From: Castanea sativa | Taxonomy: Eukaryota > Streptophyta > Magnoliopsida > Fagales > Fagaceae | Direction: 5' to 3' | Assembly: GCF_040712315.1 (NCBI RefSeq) | Contig: NC_134018.1 | Location: forward strand, 16,326,835-16,390,834 | DNA: 64,000 bases | In this document: positions 33,873-46,779 of the stretch, in pieces | Layout: every line of letters begins with the position of its first letter | Numbering within the stretch: the stretch's first letter is position 1 | The notes under the pieces: generated by a model | The model's database searches: none | What the model saw: only the letters and a program-made list of their open reading frames with translations | What the model was told of the DNA's origin: nothing | Program-made: the position numbers and the translations under genes

Positions 33873-35594
33873 CATTCATAATTTGATATAAAATTACTTT
33901 CTATATTAGAAAATGGTAATTTACAATTTTACCCATACTTTAATGTGGATCAAGATTCTCTACGGTTACAAAGGAGAGTAACTGCACATTTGATGTTGCA
34001 GTTTTTTTGCTTTTAGATGTACAATTAGCCGAAATCCTGCGCATTGTGTGGTGCATTTTGATAAATTTTGTTTGTAAAAATCTTTTTATGGCCCATTCAC
34101 GAATACTATTATTGATAGTCACGAATAATCTTTGAAGTTTTCAAGTAAAACTAAATACATTAGGGGGAAAATTTCCCTAATTCATGCAACCAACAAATGT
34201 CAAAAGATCACAATTTACATTGTCACCTACAAACCTATTGGTTCCTAGGTGTCTTTCTTGTATGATTTATACTTTATATATAGAATTTATAGTGTTAATT
34301 TCCACATTTCTTATGCCACTAAAGTCTCTATCTCCACTATATCAACACCTACAAAATTGATATGAGAGATAAAAGTTGATTTTAATTGAGGCACATTAAC
34401 ATTTTAATTGAAGAAAAGTTAGATTTTCTAAGATTGTAATTATAATAGGGTGAAAATTGAAAGAAGGATTTCTCAATCAATTAGCTATAAAACTGCTAGA
34501 ATTTCATGATACAACAATAGAAAAAATAATGTCATAATGACGCAATAATATCACAATTTAAGCTCCAAATTTTAATTGAAGTAGTTTTAAATAAGGGAGT
34601 GACACTGAGGTGGTCATCTCAACTTTCACACTGAGTATTATAAATGAGCCACTTTGTACCAAAATTAAGAAAAATAAACTGGACACAAGGTGTAAAATAT
34701 TTGATACTAATTAGAAATAATTTGGATACAATTTAGATTATGATTGTGCTTCAAGTTCAACTTGTAATATATATGATAAAGGAAAGTAGAATACTCAATT
34801 TCTTTCGAGCCATTCTAAACACGATAAAACAAAAACAAAAAATCTTTACATCCAATTTTGGAAAAAGTAAAGTTTGTAAATTTCAAGTATATTTGTATTT
34901 TTAATTGGTCTTGCAAGAAATAGGATTTAGGTAAACTTCAAAATTTGATATTTATTATGTTTCGTATTATCTTCTTTTCCTAGTTGTATCAAGAAAAATT
35001 CCTAGCTACATTCTCAAGGCAAAACTTGTTGCTCATGCTTTTAGAAATTAAAGTGAAGCACAGAAAAATGACGATGTTCTTGATAAAAGTTAAAATTACT
35101 TGTGAATATCTAGTAATTTTGCCTTCAAGATTATATTGTTTGATGCTTGAGATTAGATTATTTTTGGTGTTGCTACAACATTTCTGTGATTATATAACCA
35201 ACTGCATTACGATATTAACATACCTTCAGAAAAGGAAACAAAGATATTATAAGGAAAATTATGAAAGTTTAATTTTTAAGTCCAAAGGAAATTGAGATTT
35301 TTCTTGGACAAATATGGAGACAAATAATCATATTACCAAATTCATTAAATTTGACTCTTGCAATTCTGCATCAAAATTAGTTTATGTAGAAAATTGAAAA
35401 GTTTTCTTAATTGAAATTAGTTTATGCAGAAAATTAGTCTCTGTTAGTGTTTTTTTAACCTGAATCAGTGCAATTCAACATTTAAGTTTAATTTCTTAAT
35501 TTTGGTTAAATTTGATGATAACATAGAAACAAAAGATTTTCATTATTCTTATAATAGACACACTACATGTGTGCAGGGCACCTACTACTCTCAC

Positions 35595-35838
35595 TTATGG
35601 AAAAGAAAGATGATTTTTAGGGTCATGTTTACCATGGCCTATTCCGCCACCAGATGGAACAGAAGGCAAGACTCCAATGTTCTTTAAAACGCCAGGTGAG
35701 GGCAATGTTTTGTGACTTTTATCCATGGAATAGTTCATTCTCTTTCTCGAACATGAATGGGTTTCTAGCTTTTGAAGTGGCTGCAACGCACATTAATATC
35801 ATAATTGCGAAGAAAACTTAAGTACGAAGGCAAGCCAT
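35595..35838 (-). pseudogene. PIP-like secreted peptide precursor, copy 3 (pseudogene)
   Basis: Starts at an ATG (35838) equivalent to the other two copies but hits a TAA at codon 7. An extra base near 35730 shifts the frame, and the original stop codon is lost, adding about eight codons. The motif survives as SVPSGGGIGH with one conserved glycine replaced. The TATAAATA box (35966-35973, minus strand) is intact. Clearly not translatable as a full precursor. Confidence 0.75.
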
Positions 35839-37384
35839 GTCAAATGGTGTTACGAATTGTTAAGTAGACAAGACAACTCTTTTGGTGATAGACTATTAAT
35901 TGAATAAATAACACTCTTTTTGGTGATAGACTGATAGTTGAATAAATGACACTCTCTTAATTAGGTATTTATAGGGCTTGCATTAAAAGTTCTATGGAGT
36001 AATTACTGTCCAAAGTTCATTTAACAAAAATATCTAAAAAGATCCATTGATAATTTGATATAGATTTACTTTCTATATTAGAAAATGGTAATTTACAATT
36101 TTGCCCATAATTTAATATGGGTCAAGATTCTCTACTGTTACAAAGGAGAGTAACTGCTCATTTTGAGCTTGCATTATAAGCAAGTTATTTTACTTTAACT
36201 TTTATGTATAATTTTTGAAAATCTCAATTTTTCTTATTTAATTTTTCAAAGTAGAAATATATTTTAGTACACTTTCAACAAAAAACTAAATAAATTATTT
36301 TTAAACAAACACTAAGTCTACCAAATAAAGCCTTTTTTTCCCTGAAAAAATTGTAAAGTTTTTTTTTTTAAAGCTCGCCTTCCCTTTATAATCAAAGGTT
36401 ACTATCATATCAATTCTACTCGCTGTTGTTTTAGAAATAATTGTAGCTTTATTGGTGGTAATTTTTGTTTAAATTGCAAAATACATGGTCTTACTTTATA
36501 TCTCAGTCTTCTTAAACCATGGTTTTGCATGATGATTCAATAATTCAAGGCAAAAGTTTGTTCCTTTCATTCCTAAACTAGTTTGTAATTTGTTCTGAAA
36601 AAAGGCTGTAAGTCATGCATACATGTGGAAATACTCGATGGTAATAATTTTGAAGTAGTTTTATATAGGAGAGTGAGGTGGCCATCTTGACTTTCCCACT
36701 AAGTATTATAAATGGGTCACTTGATATTAGAACTAAGAAAAATACATTGGATACGAGGTTTAAGATTAGACACTAATTAGAAATAATTTGGATACAATTT
36801 GGATTATTGTTGTGCTTCAAGTTCAACTTTAATATAATATATATGTTAAATAGAATACTCAATTTCTTCCAGCCATTCTAAAAGACAATAAATAATAAAA
36901 TAAAATATATTTACATCCAATTTTGGAAAAAGTAAAGTTGGTAAATTTCAAGTATATTTATATTTTTAATTTGTCCTGCAAGAAATAGGATTTAGGAAAA
37001 CTTCAAATTTTGATATTTATTATGTTTCGTTTTATCTTCTTTTCCTAGTTGTATGAAGAAATAATCCTAGCTATATCCTCAAGGCAAAACTTGTTGCATC
37101 ATGCTTTTAGAAATTAAAGTAAAGCACATAGAAGAATGTCGATGTTCTTGATAAAAGTTAAAATTACTTGTGAATATCTAGTAATAATGCCTTCAAGATT
37201 ATATTGTTTGATGCTTGAGATTAGATTATTTTTGGTGTTGCTACAACATTTCTGTGATTATATAACCGACTGTATTACGATATTATGCTTGCCAATGAGT
37301 TGAGCTCATACTCAGGTACCCACTTGAAAATTCTGGCCCAACAATTGCAATAACTTCAACACACCGATTCTTGATGTAGCTTTA

Positions 37385-38935
37385 TGGCCTGTTTGGATGT
37401 TAAAAAAAGAAGAGGGAGTAGAGTAGAGGGAGGGAGAGTAATTTAATTCCCTTGTTTGGAAGTTTTTTAAGGAAGGAGGGGGAGAGATTTGGAGGGGTTT
37501 CAACTACCTCCAACCCCTCATTTTTAATTCCCCCAAATTGGAGAGATTTGAAGGGAGAGTAGAGTAGATAAATTATTGACCAAATAAATTTCCCAATTCA
37601 CCCTTTCTAAATTAACAAAATTACAAATGGATTATATAAATAATGTTTGTTTGTTTCCTGAGAAAATTCAAGTGAATGAAAAAAAAATTGAATCTCATTG
37701 TTGTTTAGCTTTCTCAGCTTCATCACCTTTTCGCCAATTGTCTTTGTGCTGTTGCAGATGTTAGATCCAGAAGCTTAGCCATTGGTATCTCTTTGTTCGC
37801 TTTGATTGAAGCTTCACTGTTTTAGATTTGTGCTTTTGTGTAAAAGGTGTTTAGATTTTGAGATTCTAGTCGGATTTGGCCAAAGAACATGGCGTTGTCG
37901 TTGTTGGCGTTGACTTTGGCGAGAGCCCGAGGAGGCTCCGATCAACCTTCGCAGCTGCAGCAGAGGAGGATCATGCGGCTGACTTTGATTTAAGTCAGAA
38001 AAGAGAAATCAAATCTGAATAGAAATAAAAGAAAGGAAGGTTTGATCTAACGAGGTTGACTTTGATTTGAAGGAACCTAGAACAGCAACCAAAGAAAAAA
38101 AATAAAACAAACAAACCTAGATCAGATAAAAGCAACGTCAATGACTCAAGCTCTAATGGTTTCTTTCGATTTTTTTTATTTTTTTTTTTATGCTAAACCC
38201 AGATCACACGCACAAACCCTCTCTCTCTATTTCTCCATGGCCGGATCTAAACCAACTCTCTTGATTTGCTCGCATAGACCCAGCGTTTTGGTTCTCTTTC
38301 TCATGTCCGTAGTTCTTTTTTTTTTTTTTTGATACAATCATGTCCATAATTCTGAGTTAAATTTCATTTTTTATTTCTATTTCAAGAGAATGATTTCATG
38401 GTGTTGATAATGGACATTTTGAAAAATAATTTGGGGGTTTTGATTTGTGGAAGTGTTGGATTAAGTGAGAATTTTATGTCAATGCATGGTAGAGGCTTTG
38501 GTTTAAAAACTTATCTGATTTGTGGTTGCAGGTTTGATAAAATTAGGAATTGATTGTTCGATTTGTTTTGGGTGTATTGTGTGTTTGGTTGCCAAGAAAA
38601 TGAACAAAAAAATTTACTAACATATTCTAAGATTTGGACGAATGATAATCAAGTTCAAGACTTTACAAAACTGATAAATTAATCATAAACCAATGTTACA
38701 AATTTATTTTCAAATAGGGGTAAATTTGTCTTTTTAAATCATTTCCTCTCCTCTTCATCCTAATTTTTAAACATCCAAACAAGGGGAAGGGCTAATTACT
38801 CCCTTCCCCCTTACTAATTTTAAAAACATCCAAATAAGGTAGGGGATAGTTATTCCCCTCTACTCTCTTCCCCACTACTCTCCTCCCCTCTACTTCCCTC
38901 TACTCTCCTCCCTCTCTAAACTTCCAAACATGCCA
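37385..38935. mobile_element. PIF/Harbinger-type (Tourist-like) element, 1551 bp
   Basis: Flanked by TTA on both sides (37382-37384, 38936-38938), the hallmark duplication of PIF/Harbinger. The ends are inverted (TGGCCTGTTTGGA and TCCAAACATGCCA), with CTACTCTC/GAGAGTAG-rich subterminal blocks also inverted. No transposase is visible. The centre (about 37700-38320) is less AT-rich and gene-like. Confidence 0.8.
37889..37993 (+). pseudogene. gene-start-like fragment captured in the TTA element
   Basis: An ATG opens 34 codons with Leu/Ala- and Arg/Gln-rich content (MALSLLALTLARARGGS), then a stop. It is preceded by about 150 bp resembling a 5' leader. This could be the first exon of a host gene picked up by the transposon, or a short non-functional frame. 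No family recognised. Confidence 0.3.
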
Positions 38936-39487
38936 TTAGTGTTTAACATTGGTAGTGACTTTTAAGAGCAGGAGGTACAAAACCTTAGGATCTACGGCCA
39001 GAATCTCTTCAAAAGTTATACTTGATGTTAGAAATGTACATGAGTGTCTTTATACAGGAGGTAGAGTATGTAGCACAAGTATGTGTGCTATAAAAATAAA
39101 CAAGGTGGTCTTAAGGCCGACAACCTATTACATGTTAACAGCCCCCCTTAAACTCAAGGTGTGTGTGAGACCAACTTGAGATTGTCAACCAAAGCACGAA
39201 GGTGTCTCTTAGGATGTAACTTGGTGAAGATATCTACAAGTTGATCTTTAGAGGAGACTAAGAAGAACTTGAGAGCACCATTGACAAGATAATAACGGAT
39301 AAAATGACAATTGATCTCGATGTGTTTAGTTCGTTTATGGAAGACATCATTGTCAGCAATATGAATGGCACTTTAGTTGTCACAATAAAGAGGAGTAGTA
39401 GAGGATGTAGACACACCTAAATCCTTAAGAAGCCATCGAAATCGAAGGAGCTCAGATGTGGTATCAGTAAGGGCAAGATATTCTGCT

Positions 39488-42400
39488 TTAGGACTGGAGT
39501 GGGCCACAACGGTTTATTTCTTCCTTCACCAATAAATCAAGAAGAACCAAGGAGAAAGCAATAACCAGTGGTTGACCTTCAATCAGTGGGATTTCTTGCA
39601 TAATCAGCATCAGAGAATGCATGGAGAACAAGAGGAGATTGAGCAGAGTAGAAAAGACCATGAAAGAGAGTACCCTTCTGGTATCGAAGAATGCACAAGA
39701 CAGTAGCATAGTGAGTCAATCATAGAGCAAAAAAATATTGGCTCACCTGGTGAATAACATAGAAAATGTCTGGATGAGTGACAGTGAGATAAACTAGGCT
39801 ACAAATCAATTGTCTGTAAAGAGAGGGATTTGACAATGGTTTCCCCCTTGAAGGAGTCAGATGCGCATTAAGTTCAATTAGAGTATCAACAGTCTTACTA
39901 TCAGTGAGTCCAGCTAGAGACAAAAGTTCAGAAGCAAACTTGGCTTAAGTAATATAAAGTCTATATGTGGAATGATTGATTTCAAGGCCCAAGAAGTAGC
40001 TGAGATGTCCAAGATCTTTCATCTGAAACTGTTGACTAAGAAAATCCTTGAGTTCTTGAATGCCACTAAGGCCATCACCAGTTACGATCATATCATTCAC
40101 ATATAGGAGAAGCAAAATAGTGCATTTGTTATTGCGACGAAGAAATAAGGCAGGATCATAATGATTGGCAATATAACCCAAGTGAGAGATGGTAGAGTTG
40201 AACTTAACAAACCAAGCTCGTGCAGCTTTTTTAAGTCCATAAAGTGCATGTCGAAGGTGAAAAACATTGTTTGATTCAATAGAGAGACCATGAGGAGGTT
40301 GCATATAAATTTTTTCACTTAAATTCCCATTAAGGATGGCATTTTTGACATCCATCTGAAAAATGTCCCATTTACTAGCAACGACAACAGCTAAAGGGCA
40401 CGAACAGATGAGATTCGAGCAATCGGAGTAAAGGTCTCTTCATAATCAATCTCATACTTCTGTGTAAAACCTTTTGCAATAAGACAAGCTTTATAGGGCT
40501 TAATGGACCCATCAGAGTGAGTTTTGATCTTGCAGATCCACTTATAACCAACAACAGATTTCCTAGGGGGGAGAGTCACCAATCCCAATTATAGTTTTTA
40601 GATAATGCATCAAGTTTATCTTTCATTAAAATCTTCCATAAAAGGTTAATGGAGGCCTCACAATAGGTGTGAAGCTCATGCAGTATAGTAAGGGCAGTGT
40701 AACAATGATAGTTAAGTAAATGTGCAGGAATGGATCTTACCTGAGTTGAGTGAGGAGGTGGAATGTCTTGTGCAAGATCTTCAGGTGGAGCAGGAGCAGG
40801 GGACCCAAGCTCAAGATTGGGTAGCTCGTCTTTGACCTATTCATCTTCCACTTGTTCATTACAAGGTGATCCAGGAGAGGTATAAAAAATATTTGGTGAT
40901 TGGACAAGGAAGTCTATAAGAGGATCAGGAGTAACTATAGAAGGAATATGTGGTTCATCTAGAAAAAGATCTAAGATAGAGGAGGTAGATAGGGAGGCAC
41001 GAAAGTGAGAGAGCTCGACAAAGGAGTGATGTTTCCAAAAAACAACATTGCGGGATATATGAAGACGATGAGAAACAATATCATAACACCGATATCCCTT
41101 TTGAGTTTCGCCATAGCCAAGAAAATAATAAAGCCTAGACCGAGGCTCTAGTTCGTTATGCTCATGCAGCTGAAGAAGAACGAAACAGGTAGAATCGAAG
41201 GAACAAAGGTGGTGATAGTCTAGAAGTGACCCAAAAAGGCGTTTATATGGAGTTTGATTTTGGATGACAAGATTGGGAATGTGATTAATAGCATGAATGG
41301 CATGAAGAGCACTTTCGCCTTAAAAAGGACCCAGAACTTTGGCAAAGAGAAGGAGAGCATGAACAATGTCAAGAATGTGACGAAGTTTTCGTTTGGCTCT
41401 ACCATTTTATTGAGAGCTACCTGGACAAGTTAGTTAATGAATTGTGCCATAGGAATGCAAAATAGCTTGGAAAGCATACTGAGTGTATTGTAGAGCATTA
41501 TTAGATCGAAAAATTTTGAAGCGTTTGGGAAATTGAATTTAAACCATTTTTGCAAAATTACAATATACTTATAATAACTCTGAACAATGTTTCATATGAA
41601 AAATCCAACTATAGCAAGAATAATCATCAACAAAGACAACAAAATATTGAGATCCAACAATACTAGAGATAGAGGAAGGCCTCTAGATATCAAAATGAAT
41701 TAGGTCAAAAACATCAGTGGATATTGATTCACTAGTATTGAAAGGCAAAGCTGGTTGTTTTCTTAACTAGCAAGAACCACAAGCAAAATTTTTGTTGGAC
41801 ACTAAACCTAATAAACCTTTAAAAGTGAAGTGTTGTACTCGAGAGAAAGATACGTGACCAAGTTGAGCATGCCAAAGTGCAAGGGAAGGAATAGAAGAAA
41901 CTATAGCAGCAATAGAAACAGGAGCAACAGGTGGAAGATAAAGATTGTCTACAGGAAACATACGCCCAACTCTAGGACCGGTCCCAAACTCCTGTCTCCT
42001 CCTTAGATTTTGTACAGTACACCTAGTATAATCAAAGGTAATGCGATAACCCAACTCAACTAATTGTCTCAAATAAATTGTAAGAAAGGTTAGGAACATT
42101 AAAGACTGTAGGAACCGAGAGATTAGAGGTTAAATTAGAACCTATATTATGACCTAATATTGAGGAACCAAAAACTGTGTGAATATTAAGAAGGTGTGGT
42201 GTAGGTTCAAGTTGAGAAAATAAGGACGAGTGAGGTTTTATGTGATTGCAACAAGCAGAATCCATAAGCCAATAGGAAGGAGACATACCAGCAAAAACTA
42301 AGAGTGGAAAGGAATAAGATGCATTACCAACCATACAAATGGTATTAGCGATGATGTTTTGAATGTCGACTGGAAATGGTGATAGTGAATCCAAAAGACT

Positions 42401-42602
42401 TGGACTTTGCGGAGATGTAAACCATTGGTTGGCTACTCTCAGTGTTAGCAACAGTAGTAGTAGAATTGGAAACAAGTGATTTGTTGCAATGATAGCAAGT
42501 CTCAATATTATGTCCAAGACATTTGCAAAAATTGCAAAAACGTTTGTTGGATTGTCGATGACGATTGTTGTAGTAAAAAGAAGGCATGTCCTTATTCTTC
42601 AT
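39488..42602 (-). pseudogene. Ty1/copia gag-pol pseudogene
   Basis: In order on the minus strand: zinc knuckle CNFCKCLGHNIETC (42345-42602); protease-like WLMDSACCNH (42056-42517); integrase HHCC finger with WHAQLGH and CGSC ended by a stop (41767-42099); a frame-broken integrase core (about 41200-41700); RT with VGYKWICKIKTHSDG (40391-40588), ALYGLKKAARAW and YVNDM (39945-40355); and an RNase H region starting near 39920. The catalytic YVDD is changed to YVND. Many stops and frame shifts make it non-functional. The N-terminal Gag is missing. Confidence 0.85.
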
Positions 42603-42710
42603 TTAGAAGTAAAATATGCAAAACCTCAACTTTGCGCAAAAAGTCAATGGTCAATACAAGTCAAGGTCCACAGTCAAAGTCAATAGCAGCTGACGCAACA
42701 GATCAACAGA

Positions 42711-42787
42711 TGACGTAGGCATGCTGACATAAGCGGTTGACGTGGCAGATGACGTCAATTAGGGCTGATGTGGTACTAATGACGTCA
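42711..42787. promoter_or_regulatory. cluster of four TGACGT words
   Basis: TGACGT at 42711 and 42738, and full TGACGTCA palindromes at 42750-42757 and 42780-42787, in the leader between gag and the right LTR. TGACG is the core bound by plant TGA-type bZIP factors; regulatory use here is inference. Confidence 0.35.
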
Positions 42788-43350
42788 CAAATGATGTTAG
42801 TAGGTGTTTCACCAATGCGTGAGGCGCGTGGAAGAAAAATTGTTGAACCTTATATCGGCGCGTGTAGGGCGTGGGACAACTCACCAAATCTTTGAGCAGT
42901 ACGTAGGGCTTCATGGACACTCAAATGGTGGTGATTTTGGTGGCGTTGAGTAGATCGGTTGAAGATCCATACAATTGTGTCTCTAGTGTTGTAATCTGAA
43001 CATCAAAACTGACGAATCCGACAAAGGAAGTGATCTTGGCGGCGGAGAGAGATCTGCTGGTGGTGATGATTCAACCTGGAGTGCCTCTGACAGTGGCGGA
43101 GCAGTCAAAAAAAGGGCACAGATTGGTTTACTAACCACAGAAGGCTGAGGCAGCAGAGAATGCCAAAGAAGACAAGACTGCAAGACCCCAAAAATGTTAG
43201 AGCAGTGAATGAATGTATTGTATTTCTCAAGTAATAAAATGTACATGATTGTTTTTATATAAGAGGCAGAATGTGTAGTACAAGTATGTGTGCTATACAA
43301 GTAAATAAAATGGACCTAAGGCCCACAACCTATTACACGATAACAAATGC

Positions 43351-44436
43351 ACAAAATCTTAGGCTCTTAATGGGCTCAATGGGTTGAAATTATGAATCTG
43401 CATTGCGGCAATTCAATCAATCCAATTTAATTAAGCTCAATTGATCAAAAACTTCTCTGTTCGATTGATTGAATAGCTGTCAAAAAGACAAGAACCTGAA
43501 TCGAAAATACCATACCTAGGTAGAAATCTTGTCTTAAAAATTAATTTCAAATACACTAACAAGAGTTACAAGACACACTTTTGTTTTCAATTTGCCAGCG
43601 TAAAACCTAGGCTCAATAGATATTAACATGTTATTAGATCCATTATTTGATTCTGTGATTAACATGTTGAATATATGCGTTACTTGATTATATCCATGCA
43701 TGCTTAATTATGTTCTTCCACATGAAATTACATGCTTACCCATATGTATCCATCTTAGTCATTTTCTATTTCCTGATTTTATCTTACGATGCTTCCATAA
43801 ATAACGTTCTGTGAACAATTCAACAGTCATTTGGTCGCTTGATTGATAGAAAATTGCAAACTTAGGTAACATTGATTGAAGTCAATATCCTTGGAATTCA
43901 TACCCTAGTTTTCAATATTACATATAAAAGCTATGTTATAACAAGATTTCTAAAGGCAAAAATAGGCAGAATTCGTGCTCTGAAATAAAATCTAAGCCTT
44001 CAGTTGTTGAACTTATGAGTTCAGAAACAGAAAGCATTTTTTTTAGATGGACGTTGTTGTCATACGCATGGTCATGTTTGAAACCATAGAGCCATCAACC
44101 CTAATGTGGTTTTGTGGTTATCAAACCTTCAAGGAGGACCCTTGGAGTTTATTAGAAGTTCTCGTCATGAACAAGAATGGGTCATTTTGTGAAGGGTCCT
44201 TGTACGAGGATTCAGATGTTCTGAAACTGGTTTGGATTGTAGCAATAAGCTGACTGATTAGTTGTATAGTCTAGGGTCAAGTGTTTTGAACTATATTATA
44301 ATTTCTCTTCATATGGTAGATTGCCTTGTTTGGGATGTCACTCTAGGGATGCTCTTCATTGGTTTTTTAATTCGTTACCATATTTGTGTGTCAATTACTG
44401 TTTATGACGTAATTTACAAATTTGGTACTTGTTGTT
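43351..44436. other. intergenic sequence, possible decayed exon
   Basis: A segment near 44047-44253 follows a T-rich AG and is open for 68 codons on the plus strand without a recognisable domain. Nothing else is supported. Confidence 0.25.
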
Positions 44437-45156
44437 ACTAGTTGCTAACCCGTGCGATGCACGAGCTAGTTAAATAAAAAGATAATTAATCAACCACATG
44501 GTAAAAAAAAAAAACTAAAAGAACCAATAAGAGACTAATTTGTTCATCAAGTAATCAATCTAAGTGACATCATAGCTCATGTACAAAACTATTAATCTAT
44601 TGTCAAAGGGTCAAATGACAATGTGGAGAACATTTCACAAATAACTTATTGATAACAGATATATAGAGAGGGGACTTTCGTAAATCATCAATGGAATTGG
44701 AGTCAAGATCTCATTGCAAATGGAATGTAGCTCTATATTAAAACTAAAAGTAAAGTTTCCATCATTCTCTTTCTATAAAACATTATCGAGACTATATGAA
44801 GTTTAACCCAGTTTCAAATAGAAATTACTTGAAGAAATAACTATATATATCTATGTCCTCAACACCATACATTTCCATCACATATTGTTGTGTCAAGCAC
44901 GCCAACACAGTGAAGAAACAGTTACCAATACATGCTCTCACCAATCAGAGAAGTTGGAATGCCAAATTGTGACGATGCAGAAGATACCATTGCCATACCA
45001 TAAAAAAGATTCTCTCTTTCGTCTTATTCAATTTCAATTCCATTACTCTTTCCACAAAATTGTAAAAATTGAAATGAAAATGCATGAAGTAAACTTTGAC
45101 ATCGCAGCCACCAGGAATGTTGTCTTTGCTAAAAATTGAGGGACAAGGGTTCACAC

Positions 45157-45822
45157 TAGTGGCGGAGCCAGAATTTTAGTTTAGGGGGAGACAAGATTAA
45201 AAGATAGTATTAACAAAAATTAATATATTAATCAATTATAGTAACAAAATAAATAAACAATTGTAAACAAATTTAACGAAAAGTAAATGTTGCATATTGT
45301 TAAAAAACAATTTAAATGACATTTCACTGTTCATTTATGGGACAAGTCATTTATGAGATATGAACAAAAAAGACAAATGCCATGAATAATGTAATAGATA
45401 AAAAATAAGGGATATGCTATGTACACAACATTTTTTTTAACAAATCTTAGATGAGAAGTTGTTATAAGTTAAAAAAAAAAAAAAAATTCAATGGCAAGTT
45501 CAAATTAAAACCAATTGCATCTTACACATATAATTTGTTATAAAAATATTGTAAATATAACCCTTCTTTATATTTTTTACCATTTTTTTTTATTTTACTT
45601 TAGCTTTTCAGGAAAAAAAATTTCCTTACTTTCCGGTTTGCTTCTTTAAAGGTGGAGTGGACCAACTTTTTCTCTTTTTCATATCAAAAGGGTGGGTCAA
45701 AGTGTCAAGCACCTTAAATAAATAGTGAAATGCCCCCTACAAAACTAGTAGTTAGGGGAATTTTTTTACAAATTCAGGGGTGGGCAATTGCCCCCCCTCG
45801 CCCCATGCTGGCTCCGCCAGTG
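45157..45822. mobile_element. hAT-type MITE (666 bp)
   Basis: Perfect 8-bp duplication GTTCACAC (45149-45156, 45823-45830) and 15-bp terminal inverted repeats TAGTGGCGGAGCCAG / CTGGCTCCGCCAGTG. AT-rich interior without coding frame. This GCGGAGCCAG terminal type is widespread in plants. Confidence 0.9.
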
Positions 45823-46154
45823 GTTCACACCCATCACAACTTGGCAACAAAATTCATTCCTCTGCTTCAAGTTCATAATTTCTGTAAAAGCCATAAAATG
45901 TTAACTACTATCCCAAGTTTCACTATTGCAATTGAAACCTTCATGACTGCCTGCTTTATATGCTTACAATTAATCATTAAATATTAAGATAAATACTTGA
46001 TAGATCTCATCTCATTTACCTACTTTGCCCAAGTGCTTCAACATCTTCCAAATAACCTTTTTTTTTTTTTCTATTATTATTAAATGGTAACATCTTCTAA
46101 ATTACCTATGACATGGGTGTGATGATTTAAAAAAAAAACTGAACTTGATATTTT

Positions 46155-46307
46155 TTTTTTCCTGAGATTGATTACCTCAATCCTATCTATGTCTATAACC
46201 TTGAGATTTTGGAAACCTGACTGAGCCAACTCTTTTAGTAGCTCACACACCAATCCATCAGCCCCTACTACTAACACTTTTGCATATTTTGCAAGATCCT
46301 CACTCAA
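46155..46307 (-). pseudogene. ECR1/UBA3-like E1 enzyme exon fragment
   Basis: A single exon-like frame with VLVVGADGLVCELLKELAQS followed by GFQNLKVIDIDRIEVINL. This matches the nucleotide-binding loop and following helix and strand of the RUB/NEDD8-activating E1 subunit ECR1 (UBA3), whose family form is VVGAGGLGCELL. Two loop glycines are changed, and the frame breaks into an A-rich run after INL. No other ECR1 exon is recognisable. It is most likely a captured, non-functional fragment. Confidence 0.6.
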
Positions 46308-46779
46308 GTCTCAACTATCACCAATTAAAACAAAAACCTTAAAAGTTTTAACATATTTGAATAAGGATTAAAACCAAGAAGATTGAAGCTGAAAATTGAT
46401 AAGAAAGAGCAGTACCATGTGGGGGGTACCTTGTTTGTCGATTCAGTCCATGAAATAAAAGAAAAGAATTGAACCCATAAAAGTTGAATGAAAAATCAAA
46501 TACCCAAGATATTATAAACTAGAGAAAATAAAAATTAATTTAAGAAAGTGAGTGAATTTAAAGGAAAATTTAAAAGAAACATTGCCATCACATAACCAAG
46601 TATATGCTTTGAAGAGCATCCCAAAAAATAAAAACCTATACCTGAAAGGCCAGAGACAACCTTCATGGCTTTCTACTTTGATCTATCATCATATAATCTT
46701 AAAATTTACAGAGGCTACTTGAGACTTAAAGATTCCATTTGTGGCACTGTGAGATGATAGCCTACCCTAATAAATAAAA

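Larger units (their letters stand above)
5440..37384. repeat. tandem array of three ~2-kb host units, each starting with a PIP-like gene
   Basis: The same host sequence (ATTATAATAGACA...CATGTGTGC, then the small gene, then its upstream region) recurs at about 5600, 24414 and 35558. The right ends of units 1 and 2 (near 23270-23390 and 35440-35555) run directly into the left end of the next unit, so the copies are head-to-tail. Elements inserted into the units explain the present spacing. Regions 22022-23389, 33878-35550 and 36050-37300 are aligned non-coding parts of the units, with no other gene recognisable in them. Confidence 0.7.
39026..43345 (-). mobile_element. decayed Ty1/copia retrotransposon with short LTRs
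   Basis: Short LTRs sit at 39026-39140 (115 bp; a 36-bp deletion relative to the other) and 43195-43345 (151 bp). Both start TGTTAG and share a GCACAAGTATGTGTGCTAT-like core and an ATTACAYG(T/A)TAACA end. A purine tract (minus strand TTTAAGGGGGGC) precedes the left LTR. The minus strand holds a gag zinc knuckle, protease, integrase zinc finger, RT and RNase H in copia order. No matching target duplication and no Met primer site are found, so the 5' leader is rearranged. Confidence 0.85.

Noticed and set aside
37260..37384. Possible receptor-like exon (VEVIAIVGPEFSS) on the minus strand near 37300-37380
   Set aside because: Too short and ambiguous to assign; no neighbouring exon supports it.
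38941..43367. A longer target duplication around the copia element (ACAAAAYCTTAGG on both sides)
   Set aside because: The similar words lie about 40 bp outside one LTR and 5 bp outside the other, so they are not a target-site duplication.
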